From Neodiprion pinetum (taxonomy: Eukaryota; Arthropoda; Insecta; Hymenoptera; Diprionidae), in NCBI RefSeq assembly GCF_021155775.2, contig NC_060236.1, positions 29,464,238 through 29,528,237 of the forward strand: a stretch of 64,000 nucleotides of DNA, in the 5' to 3' direction. Below are positions 42,701 through 54,358 of the stretch, in pieces; positions within the stretch are counted from its first letter, which is position 1, and each line of letters starts with the position of its first letter. The notes beneath the pieces are model-generated. The model made no database searches, was not told the DNA's origin, and was given only the letters and a program-made list of their open reading frames with translations. A program made the translations under genes and the position numbers.

Positions 42701-45700
42701 GGTGTAGCGGCACGGGGAACTGGACACATAACTCCGCCCATAACCATTTTAGGAACTCTCCGCTCCTCACGCACTCCGCCCATCGAGCAGGTTTTCCTTC
42801 ACGTTGACGTTTACCTTTTTCATTTTCGCATGCACATAGGGGTCTAGTCTCACTCGAGTAGTGAAACCACCGCGATATATGTTAGGCGCGATGTCCGATT
42901 TCAATCCGTTTAACGTGTCCAGACGTAGATTTCACTCTCTTCACTCGGCTCCTTCTCTCCTACCATCGGCAGCAGACTGCGCAGATCCTGCGATCGGTCT
43001 CACATAGGTGTCATGCACACGCGATTCTGTAACATAACGTCGATGATTCAAGGTGACTCGTTTATCCTGCATCTCATCACGACGACCACGACGATGATAT
43101 TGATGACGGTGATTAGCCTGATAGGTTCTCCTTTGGCACATTATGCTAGCTGCAGACTCATAATCAGACACGTAGGTGTGCCCAGTGAAATTTCTACCAC
43201 TTGTATAAATTTATCCGTAATTATTCGAATATTCTACATTTCAGCAAGCAGGACTTCCCACTGCGTCGGATGCGGTGGACGGATACACGACCAATGGATA
43301 CTCCGGGTTGCACCTGACCTCGAATGGCACGCGGCGTGTCTGCGATGCGCCGAATGCCAGCAATTCTTAGACGAAACTTGTACCTGCTTCGTACGCGATG
43401 GGAAAACCTACTGCAAACGAGACTATGTCAAGTACGTACTATAATCATATGATCCGTAGCATACTCTGCGTTTATATTCAGTCAAAGTTATTCCTGCACC
43501 TACTTCTAAATGCCTTCTTCTCTCTGTCCCGAAATATACGCGATTATAAGTACATAAACGATCATACAATTGTGACGCTTCTGCGATTTAGAGTATCAGT
43601 GGTTAAATTTTATTCTTCATTGATCCATTATTTTCTTCCAAACGATTTCAGGCGCAGTGCCTCAATCTTATTTGATTATACGATAGAAATTGTCACACTA
43701 TAGTATATGGATGCAGTGACGTAATATGATGTACTTGACTGTTTATGGAGTACTCATGACGACAGTGATTAATGGGCGACTACCTATAATTCGCTAATTC
43801 AGATTCGGAGATCGGGACGTGGATTGGAAAAACCGAGCACGCTATAGTTGAGTGGGAATAAGCGAGAAATAAAGAAAGAGAGATTCAGGCGAGTAGAAGG
43901 GAGGGTGTAATAGGAGATAAGGCGATATATGTATAGCGCGGGTGGCCGAGGAAGAAGGAACACCCACGCCGTGCCGAAGTTTCGAGTCAGAGAGACAGGA
44001 GGACAGGAACAACAAACGCGTGTCCGTTACCCAGTTTCGTGGCAGCGGACCTCGTGGTGATTTAGGCTGTCGGATATGCGTCCGACCTTCCAACGACGTA
44101 TTCAAATAAACAAAATGTCTCTTTTCTTATCGGCGTTATGCGTATAATGCGTATAGGCGACGATCGGTTAAAAAACTCCCCGAACCACCCCCGCCGTATT
44201 TATGCCTGCCTGTACGACTCTTGTTTTCTCTCAATATCTATATGCGATCGAGTAAAAACAAACCGTGTACACGTGCTATAAGAGAAGTAATATAATGCAC
44301 AGAGATATGGACGATGTATACCACCACTTTAGACAGCTAAACGTTTTATATCATTCGCAGTTTCGACATATCCGGCAGAGAAAAGTATACTATTTTCGGA
44401 AATTGTTTAACAACCAAAGTTTTAACCTCGCGTTTAATGGATTATTATCCTACATGAGAAGGTATCGTTCTTTCCCGAAATAGATTTTTTGTCCGTCGGA
44501 TTGAAGTCAGCGTAGCACCGCAAAAATTCAGATTTATAACAACGCGAAAGAATTCTCAGAATGCTTAATATAATACGTCCGATGAAGCCAAAATCCAAAT
44601 CAAACGTCAGTTGAGTTTCTCTTTTCTATGTGACGTGGACGGTTTTTGAGATACTTACAAATGTACATAGTGCAAATCGATCGTCTTGAGATATTTTTAT
44701 CAGACGTTGAATTGTGGGTGTTTATAATAAAAGGAACGTATAAAAGACGTATGCTTCTCACATGTGACTTTAAATCCAAATTATGTGATAGACGCGTTTT
44801 GAGAAACCGTGCACGCTCAATTCATAAGTACATTCAACTTTTGCCAACCCAAGCCAAAGCTAACACCGACGATCGGTGAATAAGTTCGACAAAGGCATGG
44901 TAAATAATCTATATGTTATTGGCAAAGGAATAAGAAGATCTGGGTACAATAAGAGTACAGCTTTTTATTAAATTCTCTAATGAGATTCTAGTGACAAAGC
45001 TTTGAATTTAGTGCGATTTGTGTACGCAATGCGCTTATTCTTTGCCTGAGAGAATCCTCTTCGGAGTTATAATGATCTCGCGTATTTATGTTCCATCACA
45101 CACGATCATGAATGACATTTAATTACCGGTTTCCCGCCAGGTTGTTCGGTACGAAATGCGACAAGTGCAGCCAGTCCTTTAGTAAAAACGATTTCGTGAT
45201 GCGGGCGAAGAGCAAGATCTACCATATCGAGTGTTTTCGGTGCTCAGCCTGCATGCGGCAGTTGGTACCCGGCGACGAATTCGCCCTGAGACACGACGGG
45301 CTCTTTTGTCGCCACGACCACGACGTTCTCGAAGGTGGCAAGCTCTGTTCTGGCCCCGGAGGAGTCCCCGGTAGCGAAAACAACAACAACGCCTCCCTAA
45401 CGAACAACAACCACCACCTCCATCCGAACGACGGTTCGATGTCTGGTAAGTAAAAAAGAAGATAAACAATTATATATTAAATGTAAAATTGTAACGGACA
45501 TTGAATTGAAGAGATGGATTAAAACAAGTGCTGTCATTCACGCACGATGCAGTATATTGTGTAACAAGAAGGCAAACTCGGTCTTTTCGGGCCGAGCGTA
45601 AGTTTCTAACATGAGTCGTAGGTGAAGTCGAAGCCAAATATTGCAAATACGCAAGGCGAAAAGATCGTATTGCCTTCTTCTTGCACATGATTCTTTATAT

Positions 45701-46923
45701 TGATGAAGGAAATTGATGTCAGGGTCGCTTAATATCAGATTAGTTCGCGACAGCGCATGCCCATTAACTCCTAGAACTGAAAAGTGATCTTTTCTGTACT
45801 CCACGCATGCGTATACGCAGACTAACTCGAACGTCTACATAGAAACGGGTACTTTGCGTATGAAAAACACGCATGGAAAAAGGCGTGAAACATGCTCGCG
45901 TCATATAAAATTCATTCCACTTACGAATCGCGCAGCTGACTGAGGCGCGAAATTGGCATGCAGTAATTGGTACGGGTTATGATCAAACGAGGGAGCCGAC
46001 ACCTCGGCTAATGCAGGATCACGTTCTCGCACCATCAGGGTGGCCCTGCACATCGGCGATCGAAGTGCGGAGCTCGTGCCGTGGCCATAGCGATAGGATC
46101 AGGAGGAATAATTAGGTGTTGATAATTGGAGTTACTCCGGGCGTAAAGGCTTGACCACCGGACCTTCCACGGCTCAAGGGATTAAGTAGGGATTAATCGG
46201 GATGATGCTGGATGCTCGAAAGAGCTTATAAACCTTAGGCCGAGGCGCGTAGCAGCTTCTTCTGCACCCACGCGTCCCTCCAGCCGCGTATGTGTGCAGG
46301 TACCCTTAATTTGTGTACCTATAATCTGTACGCATAAATATACACCCTACAAATGTGTGCACACAGTGTTCGGAGATAAACATTGTCTGGATCAACCAGG
46401 CAGGATGTACCTACCTCGTTATGGTACTTTACGGGGGAAAACAGTGTGTAAGGTGCATACAGAATGCTCAGGTTCACGGGTTTCCAGTTTCGAAAGCCGA
46501 TCATTACCTACCCACCTAACTTTGCATTGTTTGAGAAGCGTCTGGTGCCAATGATTTCCGTTCGAACTCAAATCGTCCTCTCGTATGGAACGCGAGGAAG
46601 ATCAAAACGAATGACCGGCTTCAGGTGCGCGATTGCTACGTGACCGAGAAGCCGTGTGATATCTTTGGAATCGTTGAATTCGTTTTGCTCGACGAGTGGC
46701 TGATCCCGTTGCCCGAACGTCCTTCTCATACCGGATTCACATGCCACCGAGATGAGCCCAGGATGTGGATTTTGACTGGACCGAACGATTAATGCGATAC
46801 GGAGTCGCGTATATAGGAACGCTGAGCATGGGAGAGAGGTGTCAAATGTAGCACCACCCTGCCAACTACCGGGGCACACATCGACGCACGACTTTCACGT
46901 TTATTTGTAGATTCACAGCGAGT

Positions 46924-46958
<35 letters not shown>

Positions 46959-49900
46959 CAGAAGCTTGAGAAGCAGGTCCGGCATCACTGGTGTACGTGC
47001 CATTGTTAATCTCAAAGTTTCGGTCCTGCAGAGACGAGATTCAAAACCATAAAGCGGCTGCATGCTCCGTCGCCTTATATATATACGACTCGTACGAGTC
47101 GTTAATGTAGCGATGATACAAAGAGGGGAAAAAATTGGCGCATGTTATAACGTTAATAGTTTATCAGATTTTCACGCGTTTATCAGCCCGGTATGTTGGA
47201 CTTTAGCGTGTGACACAATGCCCATTTACACGGATCTTGTACTGGTATAACAAGACGAAGTAAACTGTGCCCCATACGTGCACGAGATGGTATAAATCGA
47301 TACTGCTGACTTATCGTTGGGTATATGAGGTTGAATTTGTACTCGTGAAATGTAAAGGAGTCATCGATGTCGATTGCGATACACATTATATCAGAAACAC
47401 GGTTCTCGGAGCTGTACCAGTTGTTGTCACGATAGCGTGTGTTTGAACTGGACACACAGAGCGGGACAATCTCAAAGCTTTGTGGTCGACAGTGCTCGCC
47501 GCTCTTCTCTGCATCCAGAGTCAGTTGCGCGACATCCGGATCGCCCCCTGCAACAGGACCACTGTTCACTGCTGCAGCTTCACGTCGAAAGAGGTGAAGA
47601 GCCTCTCTACGCTTTAGGGCACTTCGTTCCTCGTCCATCCAGTTTGCTTAGGACATTGACAATTTACCAGTGGGATTTTCCTGCCTTCTCCTCTTACTCT
47701 ACTAACATCTCTCCGCCGCAGCCTCGGCTCGCCTCAAATCAGAGTAGACCAAAGAAATGGTAAAAGAGGAAAAATAGTGTGTATAAAAGACTGGAAAGAG
47801 ACTAAACAAAAACGCCGCGCGGCTTACCTTCTCGATGTAGCCTGAATGGCCAGCTGCTCTTGACTTATAACTTCTGGCTGAAAATAATTTTCGGGGTTTC
47901 GTTTACCGCTCGTTTACAGACTCCGGGTCAGAAAGCGGGTCTCACAAGGCTGGAACCGGTGGACCTCGAGGATCTGGAGGTCACAAAGGTGGCGGTGGAT
48001 CCGACGGGAAACCGACCAGGGTGCGGACGGTGCTTAACGAAAAACAGCTACACACCTTGAGGACCTGCTACGCGGCGAATCCGAGACCGGACGCTCTGAT
48101 GAAGGAACAACTCGTCGAGATGACCGGACTCAGTCCCAGGGTCATCAGGGTCTGGTTTCAGAACAAACGGTGCAAGGACAAGAAGAAAACCATCGCCATG
48201 AAGCAACAGATGCAGCAAGAAAAGGTAATAAACTTTTTTTCACGCAATTCTGCGACGGGATCCGAAACGAGTATAATCTTTGAGAATAAACCCTAGCGAC
48301 GAAGAATTGTGAATTTCCTGAGCCGAATGCCGAGTTTTCGGACTTTCGTCTACGGCGAGTGAAATTATAACTAAACTATTCACGACCGCATTTTGCTGGA
48401 CGTTTAAAGATGCTCGGCATCTGATCAGCGTTAGAAACGATCACGTGTATAACAGAAATGGAATCACAAGCGCGAAATCACGCCGGTTATGTTGACTTAG
48501 TGTCAGCGTTGACAGCTAAGCTTGTCAAAAATTTTTAAACAATATTTCCGAGATCCCAGTGTAGAAGTTTGTAGCTGATATACGTATGTTATACCTACGC
48601 TATTTCACGCCAGGCATTCAGAGCTTCAAGAACATTTCTGAGCCGCTGCCCGAGCTTGTCAAACACCATAATTTTATCTGTTAAAATGAAGTTTAAGTTA
48701 TGTGTCATATGTGTATACCAATATGCCTTGTACATACTTGATCCTCAACAGGCATGGTCATCTTTCAATATCCGCCAAATTGTTGTGCTTGAAAAATTTT
48801 CACCCAGCTTTTCCGAATACTTGATCATATTTTCGGTTGGAGTTCGAACAATTTCAAACAATTCATCCTTCGTTATTTTATTTTCGCACATTGATCTTTC
48901 CAAGTTTTGACCCCCATCCATATTCTCTAATCTTCAGATCAATATAATTTGTTCCTTGTGCGGTTCTTTTGAACGTTTGCAAACATTCATACTTTTGTCA
49001 AAGATTTATAAAACTCGCTACAGCGCAAAGCAGTTGCGCTATAACAAACCTCCTTCAAATCCACCATGTCGAACCCTAAGAAAGTTCGGAAGTTTTTATC
49101 AATAATCGGATTTTTTATTTTTATATATTTTTTTTTCTTAATAAGCTAATGGCTCGAAGTATTTCCCGTTGCAGGACGGGCGAAAATTGGGCTTCGGCGG
49201 GATGCACGGGATCCCAATGGTAGCCAGCAGTCCGGTACGCCACGAAAGTCCAATCGGAATGACGCCCCTCGAGGTCCAAGCGTATCAACCGCCCTGGAAG
49301 GCTCTTTCAGACTTCGCCCTCCACACGGATCTCGATCGGCTCGATCCAAACGCCCCGCCGTTTCATCACCTGGTCTCGCAGGTGAGTCGCGGGCCAATTT
49401 TATAAGAATTGGATAAAAACAGGTGTAATTAAAACTATACTACTGCCTAAGTACTGGAATATTCGTATTAATTGCGATCGCCAACACCACGGACACAACG
49501 TGGAAGACACCACCTTGTGGTAGAAAATACATTTACATGCGGTCCATTGCACCACAGTCGTATTTAATAACAAAAGTAGTTTCTCATCGCATAGACCCTG
49601 ACGATGCATTAACCTAATGCAACGAAATAAAAAGTCGAAAACTTACAAGAAGTTTTTCATGCCTTGGTGTATTCGTGCAATTCACCTTACCCGATCAGCT
49701 GACAACCCTTTGGACGCCATATTGAATCTCTCAATACCGTTGTCCTTCTACTTTTTTTCTTTTCTTGTTCCAGCCATAGTCAGTCTTAACTAACTGCACT
49801 CGATATCATTTATTTTGGCTATTATCGCGATCTATCCATTATTTATCTTGAAAAGTTTCAGTTAGCTGACGTTATTCGGTGTTCAATGCGAGACACAAAT

Positions 49901-50418
49901 AACCTCAAAAAAAAAAAAGGGAACTCTTTTACCCAGTATAAAGCTAGAAAATGGATTCCTGTAATTGAATTACCGCTAATTGCAGTAATACATTCAACGA
50001 ATGGGAGGAGAAAGGTTTTGCACGCGAATTTTGTTCACCGTTCCAAGTTTTCACATCAGTAATGCACCGCGTAAGCTGCTCCGCAGATGACAGTAAAGAT
50101 AAGCAAAATTTGACTTGATCGGTAAAAACCGACTGTATAAAATCCTTTAGAGCCGAACTATCTCCCCGTTTTCTCCTTCCGCAGATGCATGGCTACGACC
50201 TTCACGGAGGACCCCCACCCCCTCTGCCTCCTCCAGGTATGCTTGGCGGTCCGATGAGCGACGGAGGCGGCGGTGGAGGCCCTTTGCCACCCCCGGGTGG
50301 TCACCACCCTGGCGGAGGTGGTCCGGACATGGGCCAACACCCGGACAGCACGGATAGCTACGTGACGTATCTCGAAAGCGACAGCGACTCCCTTCACCAC
50401 GACACAGGAAGTCCATAG
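35708..50418 (+). CDS. tup: Islet LIM-homeodomain transcription factor (tailup/ISL1 type)
   Basis: Coding exons: 35708-35825, 43245-43431, 45141-45445, 47920-48224, 49175-49381 and 50185-50418. All introns are GT-AG and all phases agree, giving 451 residues. LIM1 spans about residues 46-99 (zinc ligands C46, C49, H68, C71, C74, C77, C96, D99). LIM2 spans about 108-161 (C108, C111, H130, C133, C136, C139, C158, D161). The homeodomain is about 236-295 with recognition helix VWFQNKRCK. Residues ~315-354 match the conserved ISL1 C-terminal block (MVASSP...YQPPWKALSDFAL), which in vertebrates binds LHX3. In this family the protein is nuclear and, with LDB/Chip, specifies motor neurons and, in Drosophila, heart and other dorsal tissues. 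The start is the first ATG in the exon-1 frame, with G at -3. The tail is Gly/Pro/His-rich. Identity is near certain; tup and isl1 are names for the same orthologue. Confidence 0.95.
36711..36737. repeat. (CA)n microsatellite
   Basis: A perfect CA dinucleotide run inside islet intron 1. Confidence 0.85.
37079..37100. repeat. G22 homopolymer
   Basis: An uninterrupted run of 22 G in islet intron 1. It creates spurious glycine or proline open frames. Confidence 0.9.
39865..40101. mobile_element. Short inverted-repeat element (possible MITE) in islet intron 1
   Basis: The left end ATCACGGAGGAAATAAAAGT and the reverse complement of the right end (ATCACTGAGAGAAGAAAACC) are similar. They run into an exact AGATTTTACTCAAAACT match. 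Span is ~237 bp with no ORF. No clear target-site duplication. Confidence 0.45.
43245..43431 (+). CDS. tup: islet coding exon 2 (LIM1)
   Basis: Encodes the whole first LIM zinc-binding domain, from HCVGCGGRIHDQWILR to TYCKRDYV. Acceptor TTTCAG, donor GTACGT. It is nearly identical to vertebrate ISL1 LIM1 in residue order and spacing. Confidence 0.95.
45141..45445 (+). CDS. tup: islet coding exon 3 (LIM2 and linker)
   Basis: Encodes the second LIM domain (CDKCSQSFSKNDFVMRAKSK... to FCRHDHDV), then a linker rich in Gly, Asn and His. Acceptor CCGCCAG, donor GTAAGT. The linker is insect-specific in composition. Confidence 0.95.
46924..46955. repeat. (AGC)n trinucleotide repeat in islet intron 3
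   Basis: About ten AGC units, lightly interrupted. It gives a spurious poly-leucine frame on the minus strand. Confidence 0.8.
47920..48224 (+). CDS. tup: islet coding exon 4 (homeodomain)
   Basis: Starts with a Ser/Gly-rich linker, then the complete homeodomain (TRVRTVLNEKQLHTLR... VWFQNKRCKDKKK) and the start of a Gln/Met/Lys helix. Acceptor TTTACAG, donor GTAATA. Phase 0 at its end. Confidence 0.95.
49175..49381 (+). CDS. tup: islet coding exon 5 (conserved C-terminal block)
   Basis: A 69-codon phase-0 exon with the GIPMVASSP and EVQAYQPPWKALSDFAL blocks shared with vertebrate ISL1/ISL2 (LHX3-binding region in ISL1). Acceptor TTGCAG, donor GTGAGT. Confidence 0.93.
50185..50418 (+). CDS. 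tup: islet terminal coding exon 6
   Basis: Follows acceptor CCGCAG and encodes a Gly/Pro/His-rich segment with PPPP and GGGG runs, then an acidic end (YVTYLESDSDSLHHDTGSP) before TAG. The start is set by the splice site, not by its internal ATG. Confidence 0.9.
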   Translation: MHGYDLHGGPPPPLPPPGMLGGPMSDGGGGGGPLPPPGGHHPGGGGPDMGQHPDSTDSYVTYLESDSDSLHHDTGSP

Positions 50419-50588
50419 TGCCATCCGCTCAACTTGTGTTGCACCTACCACCAATCCTCTGCCGTCGTCGCACCTGCAGCCTCGTCCGAAATCGTACCGT
50501 GCATCACCTACAGCGTGCCCTAGCGAAGAACGTTTAAAAAGCGTTCCAAAACTGTTATAGTCGGTAAATAGTGAAGAAATAGAGGTAG

Positions 50589-50636
50589 GTGTGTGTGTGT
50601 GTGTGTGTGTGTTTGCATGTGTGCGTGCGTGCGTGT
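50589..50636. repeat. (TG)n microsatellite in islet 3' region
   Basis: GT dinucleotides followed by CGTG units about 170 bp after the islet stop codon, probably within the 3' UTR. Confidence 0.8.
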
Positions 50637-51237
50637 TTGTGCGCTACTGCTGTTTAAAATTGTTACCATCTTTAGTGCGGAACGGAATATTGTGCGAATC
50701 AAGTGCGGGCTCGTTGTTCTCATTATTATAATTATTTTCTATTAATGTTGCATCTGTTACGTTTTAACGTACGACAGCGAAAACTGCAGGAAATAATCAA
50801 TCTGATCGAAAAGTTGTAAAGCGATAAGTATGCAACGCCGAGAAAGTCTCGTTGATTGTTGTTATTTTTTTTTTTTTTTTACCTTTCTTTTAACATTTGA
50901 ATTGATACTCTGTTGTTTCAATTTTTTATAAGGGCGTGGGAGTTTGACAGATTTGCGTATAACCTTGTAGTGCAAGATCTAATTATAATTATCTTATTGG
51001 TTTTTCTCTGCGAAATTAATCGAAAAACTAAGGATCGGTGATTCGGACTTTAATGAATCAGGATCTGTATGAACTTTCATAGTTCAAAAAATGAGATTTT
51101 AATTTTCAAGGCATGAATAATAATAATTAATTTTGCGAAGTTTCATTCTTGGACAATTTCTCCGGGAAGATTCAATCGTGCAACGTCAATCGATCGTCAG
51201 ACAATATTTAAGAGTTCTTCCATCCCACAATTGTTAA

Positions 51238-51243
51238 AATAAA
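51238..51243 (+). terminator. Candidate poly(A) signal for islet
   Basis: AATAAA about 820 bp past the stop and ~50 bp before the Penelope-like insertion. It is the first canonical hexamer I found after the stop. Insect islet 3' UTRs can be longer, so another site may be used. Confidence 0.3.
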
Positions 51244-51368
51244 AGTATTTTCAAACAGGTAACCGTGGGTGACAGATATCGCGTGTATAATTGATGAATA
51301 TTTCATTTCGTTGAATGACGGTCAGGGTTGGAACGATGCACATTAAGCAATCAATTTTATTTTCTGTA

Positions 51369-51402
51369 CGACGTTTCGGCAGGACCCGCCTATCATCATC
51401 AG
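51369..51402 (-). ncRNA. Hammerhead-ribozyme-like motif, left arm
   Basis: On the minus strand, CTGATGA is followed by a GC-rich hairpin and GAAACG. Penelope-like elements are known to carry minimal type III hammerheads in their terminal repeats. The stem here is less regular than in the right-arm copy. Activity is not implied. Confidence 0.35.
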
Positions 51403-51984
51403 GTTTTTTTTAATATAAATAATAACACATTTTTATTTGACTTACACTTGTTCACTAACTTTCACGCTAAGAATATTGCACAGCTAGGTAATTATTTATC
51501 TCTATTACATCTAAATACTTTATAGTATTTTTAAAATTCACAATGCACATAAATGCCAAAGTTTAATATTTTATCTTATTGTTTAAGCCGCTATGGAAGA
51601 TTAAATTATTTAACACTTGTATAAATCGACATTCCCTAACGCTTGCGATGTTAATTGCATGGTGTTCGAGATGAAAGTGAATACCAACATAACTATACCG
51701 ACCGAACTGTTCTCACGACGGTCAATTTTAACAACAATATTTGTAAGTCAAGTACCTGGTTACGTATTTGTTTGTGGACTGGCGTAATTGCTTAAATAAA
51801 ATTCTATGCCAATTTCTATTGACAATTTAGATGATGTCCGAATAGAGGTCACTCAGGTTTTGTATGTCAGTTCTTTTGTTGACTCTATTGTTTTTCGATA
51901 TGTGTAACATTTCCTTGATAAGCCTTTTGTGCCAGTCGAAACTGCTATACTAGAACACACCAACATTGTATATAAAATCGAATG

Positions 51985-52273
51985 TAAGGCTGTGACAAGT
52001 GTTATATAGGCCAATCGCCACATCACCTCAAAAAAACGAATAGCAAATCATAAGTATGATTTAAAAACGCGTGATCCTGATAGATCTGCTCTGGCTCAGC
52101 ATTCATTGGTTGAAGGGCATGATTTCGACTTTGAAAATGAAAAAATAATTGACAAACAAACCAACTGGCATAGAACGCTTATCAACGAAATGATACACAT
52201 ATCTAGAAACAATACAGTCAACAGAAGAACTGCCATACAATACCTGAGTCACCTCTATTCGGACGTCCTCTAA
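51985..52273 (+). pseudogene. Penelope-like GIY-YIG C-terminus, frameshifted
   Basis: Fragments in order: YKIECK, then CDKCYIGQSPHHLK, then RIANHKYDLKTR, then ALAQHSLVEGHDFDFEN, then LINEMIHISRNN, then YLSHLYSDVL and a stop. The CYIGQ pattern and the AQHS...GH...F block are the usual ends of Penelope-like GIY-YIG nucleases. At least two single-base frame changes separate the first three pieces (one before CDKC, one in the A run near 52031-52037). The gene is broken. Confidence 0.75.
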
Positions 52274-52697
52274 ATTGTCAATAGAAATTGGCATAAAATT
52301 TTATGTAAGCAATCACGCCAGTACAAAAACAAATACGTAACCAGGTACTTGACTTACAAATATTGTTAAAATTGACCATCGTGAGAACAGTTCGGTTGGT
52401 GGTATAGTTATGTTGGTATTCACTTCCTTCTCGAACACCATGCGATTAACATCGCAAGCGTTAAAGAATGTCGATTTATACAAGTGTTTAAATAATTTAA
52501 TCTTCCATAGTAGTTTAAACAATAAGATAAAATATTAAACGTTGGCGTTTATGTACATTATGAAATTTAAAAACAGTATAAAGTATTTAGATGTAATAGA
52601 GATAAATAATTAACCAGCTGTGCAATATTCTTAACGTGACAGGTAGTGAACAAGTGTAAGTCATATAAAAATGTGTTATTATTTATATTAAAGAAAC

Positions 52698-52730
52698 CTG
52701 ACGATGGTAGGCGGGGCCTGCCGAAACGTC
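52698..52730 (+). ncRNA. Hammerhead-ribozyme-like motif, right arm
   Basis: CTGACGA (fits CUGANGA) at 52698-52704, then one T, a 7-bp stem GGTAGGC/GCCTGCC with a GGG loop (52706-52722), then GAAA and CGTC. Core order is as in minimal hammerheads. The extra T and an undefined stem III/cleavage site leave it uncertain. Confidence 0.4.
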
Positions 52731-52806
52731 GTACAGAAAATAAAATTGATTGCTTAATGTGCGTGGTTCCAACCCTGACCGTGATCCAACGAAATCAAAT
52801 ATTCAT

Positions 52807-54095
52807 AGTATCCACACGGTCACGAACTTCAACTCATCTGTATAATCAATTGACAGAGTAATTTGTTGCAAAGCTGAAAAGGATCCTGAAATTCTAATAC
52901 CCATGGATATGTAATTCGTAGAGTTTATAGATACATCAATTTTGGCAAAATTAGATGTACCGTGAATTCACTAAAACATGCACATAACATGTGTATCTTA
53001 AGCTTGCGAGGCTTGTCCTGAAACATAAATCACACGCTGCTTGTACACAGGAAAATCGTTGTATGTACAGCTATACATATATGCATACAAACGTCGAAAC
53101 ACTGAGAAGATATCGTCGCTATAATATACTCAGGCACAAGAAATAATTTAGTATAAATATCGAATAACGTACATGTATACATATAAGTGTATATATTATA
53201 TACAGATTATTATTATTATTAATATTATTATATTGCCATTACGGATACGCGTATGTCATAACCCCAAAATAAGTTATATATACTTGTATTAATATCAAAT
53301 TCTAACCAATGTTATATGTATACGTAAAATATTATACATATAATATTTGTTTTTGTTACATGTTTTGTTTTATTTTTCTTTCATTACGTTTCTCTATTTA
53401 CTTTAGCCTTTCATTTTCACTTAATACCAAAGTGTGCAGGTCGCGATACATAATTCAAACGCACTAAACTATACATATACATATAAATATAAGATTGTAA
53501 ATAATATTGATGAATATTTTAATTCAAACTAACTGTAATAACTAATTGATTATTAAATAATAATAATAATAATAATAACAATAATAACAATAATAATATT
53601 AATAGTAATCAAGAACAAATCTGATAATATTTGTATTGTATCCTGTATATTGAAGTAATTATATACGTGTACTACTGCATCTGCTGCACCTATGCGGTAG
53701 CTTTGTATAAACTCGTTATATATACGTACGCCACAAGCTCTCTTGTATATGTATTATATAATAGGTATAAAGTATCGTACGATCAGTTCTTATGTAGTAA
53801 TTATCTATAATAGTAATAACGTAATATGTTTCCAAAATTTGGTCAAATTTTGGATTTGTATAATATTTCTACACCGGCACAATATGTATATATCATACAC
53901 ACAACACATATTATAAATATGTGTATTATATGCATATACAGATTAGTGTGATGATTACATGAATATATGTATATGTGTATACACATATGTATATACATAT
54001 ATAAATAAGCGCAATAAATTGTCGACTTCAATATACCTTACCGTTTTATCGCTTACTCAAGTATCGCACGGATACCTATAAAAATTTTTCTAATA
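52807..54095. other. AT-rich spacer between islet and UPF0488
   Basis: Very AT-rich with TATA/CATA alternation (notably 53160-53350 and 53880-54005). No exon seen. A more distal islet 3' UTR end could lie here (AATAAA near 54014), but this is not decidable. Confidence 0.4.
53556..53606. repeat. (AAT)n / (AAC)n trinucleotide tract
   Basis: AT-rich trinucleotide repeat in the islet-UPF0488 interval. Confidence 0.7.
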
Positions 54096-54358
54096 GCTCC
54101 CAGCTTGATTGTTAAAAAAATTGATAAAATATTACGTTTTTACGAGTTTTAACGTTATTATTTACGTGGCAGAATTACTTAGTTAATTGCAAACAAATAA
54201 ATTCTCAACTGTCGAAATGAGGCTAGTCGGTCAATTTGTTATTTTTCGTGGATTTATTAATTTTCCCAGCTTTATCGTCAAGAGAATGGAAAAGATATTA
54301 CCTATTTACGAATTCACCGTCATCATTTACGCAAAAGAATTCATTAGTTCATCATAGT
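54096..54358. repeat. Diverged direct repeat, period ~167 bp
   Basis: Copy A (about 54096-54193) and copy B (about 54264-54358) align throughout: TCCCAGCTT, AAAATATTAC/AAGATATTAC, TTTACGA, CGTTATTATTTACG/CGTCATCATTTACG, AGAATTACTTAGTTAA/AGAATTCATTAGTTCA. An old tandem duplication just upstream of the UPF0488 gene. Confidence 0.65.

Larger units (their letters stand above)
35826..43244 (+). other. islet intron 1 (7.4 kb)
   Basis: Donor GTACGT, acceptor after a TTTCAG. By far the largest intron of the gene. It contains a CA microsatellite (36711-36737), a G22 run (37079-37100), CT tracts near 37330-37368 and a ~237-bp inverted-repeat element (39865-40101). No internal coding exon was found. 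Large first introns of such regulators often hold enhancers, but none can be pointed to here. Confidence 0.7.
51294..52806. mobile_element. Penelope-like retroelement remnant with ~640-bp inverted arms
   Basis: The left arm (about 51294-51938) is an inverted copy of the right arm (about 52171-52806), with scattered substitutions. The arms begin ATGAATATTT and contain the TCAGGGTTG and CGAAACGTCGTACAGAAAAT blocks. The + strand carries the C-terminal part of a Penelope-like ORF (GIY-YIG endonuclease) that ends inside the right arm, and the left arm holds an inverted copy of those same last codons. Inverted or tandem terminal copies (pLTRs) are known for Penelope-like elements. The reverse transcriptase domain is missing, so this is a truncated, dead copy. 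Confidence 0.75.

Noticed and set aside
46866..47063. Minus-strand frame with a poly-leucine run
   Set aside because: Translation of the AGC trinucleotide repeat in an intron.
42094..47273. The same 16-mer AAGTAAACTGTGCCCC in two islet introns (42094 and 47258)
   Set aside because: In 64 kb a chance 16-bp match is not rare, and the flanks do not extend the match.
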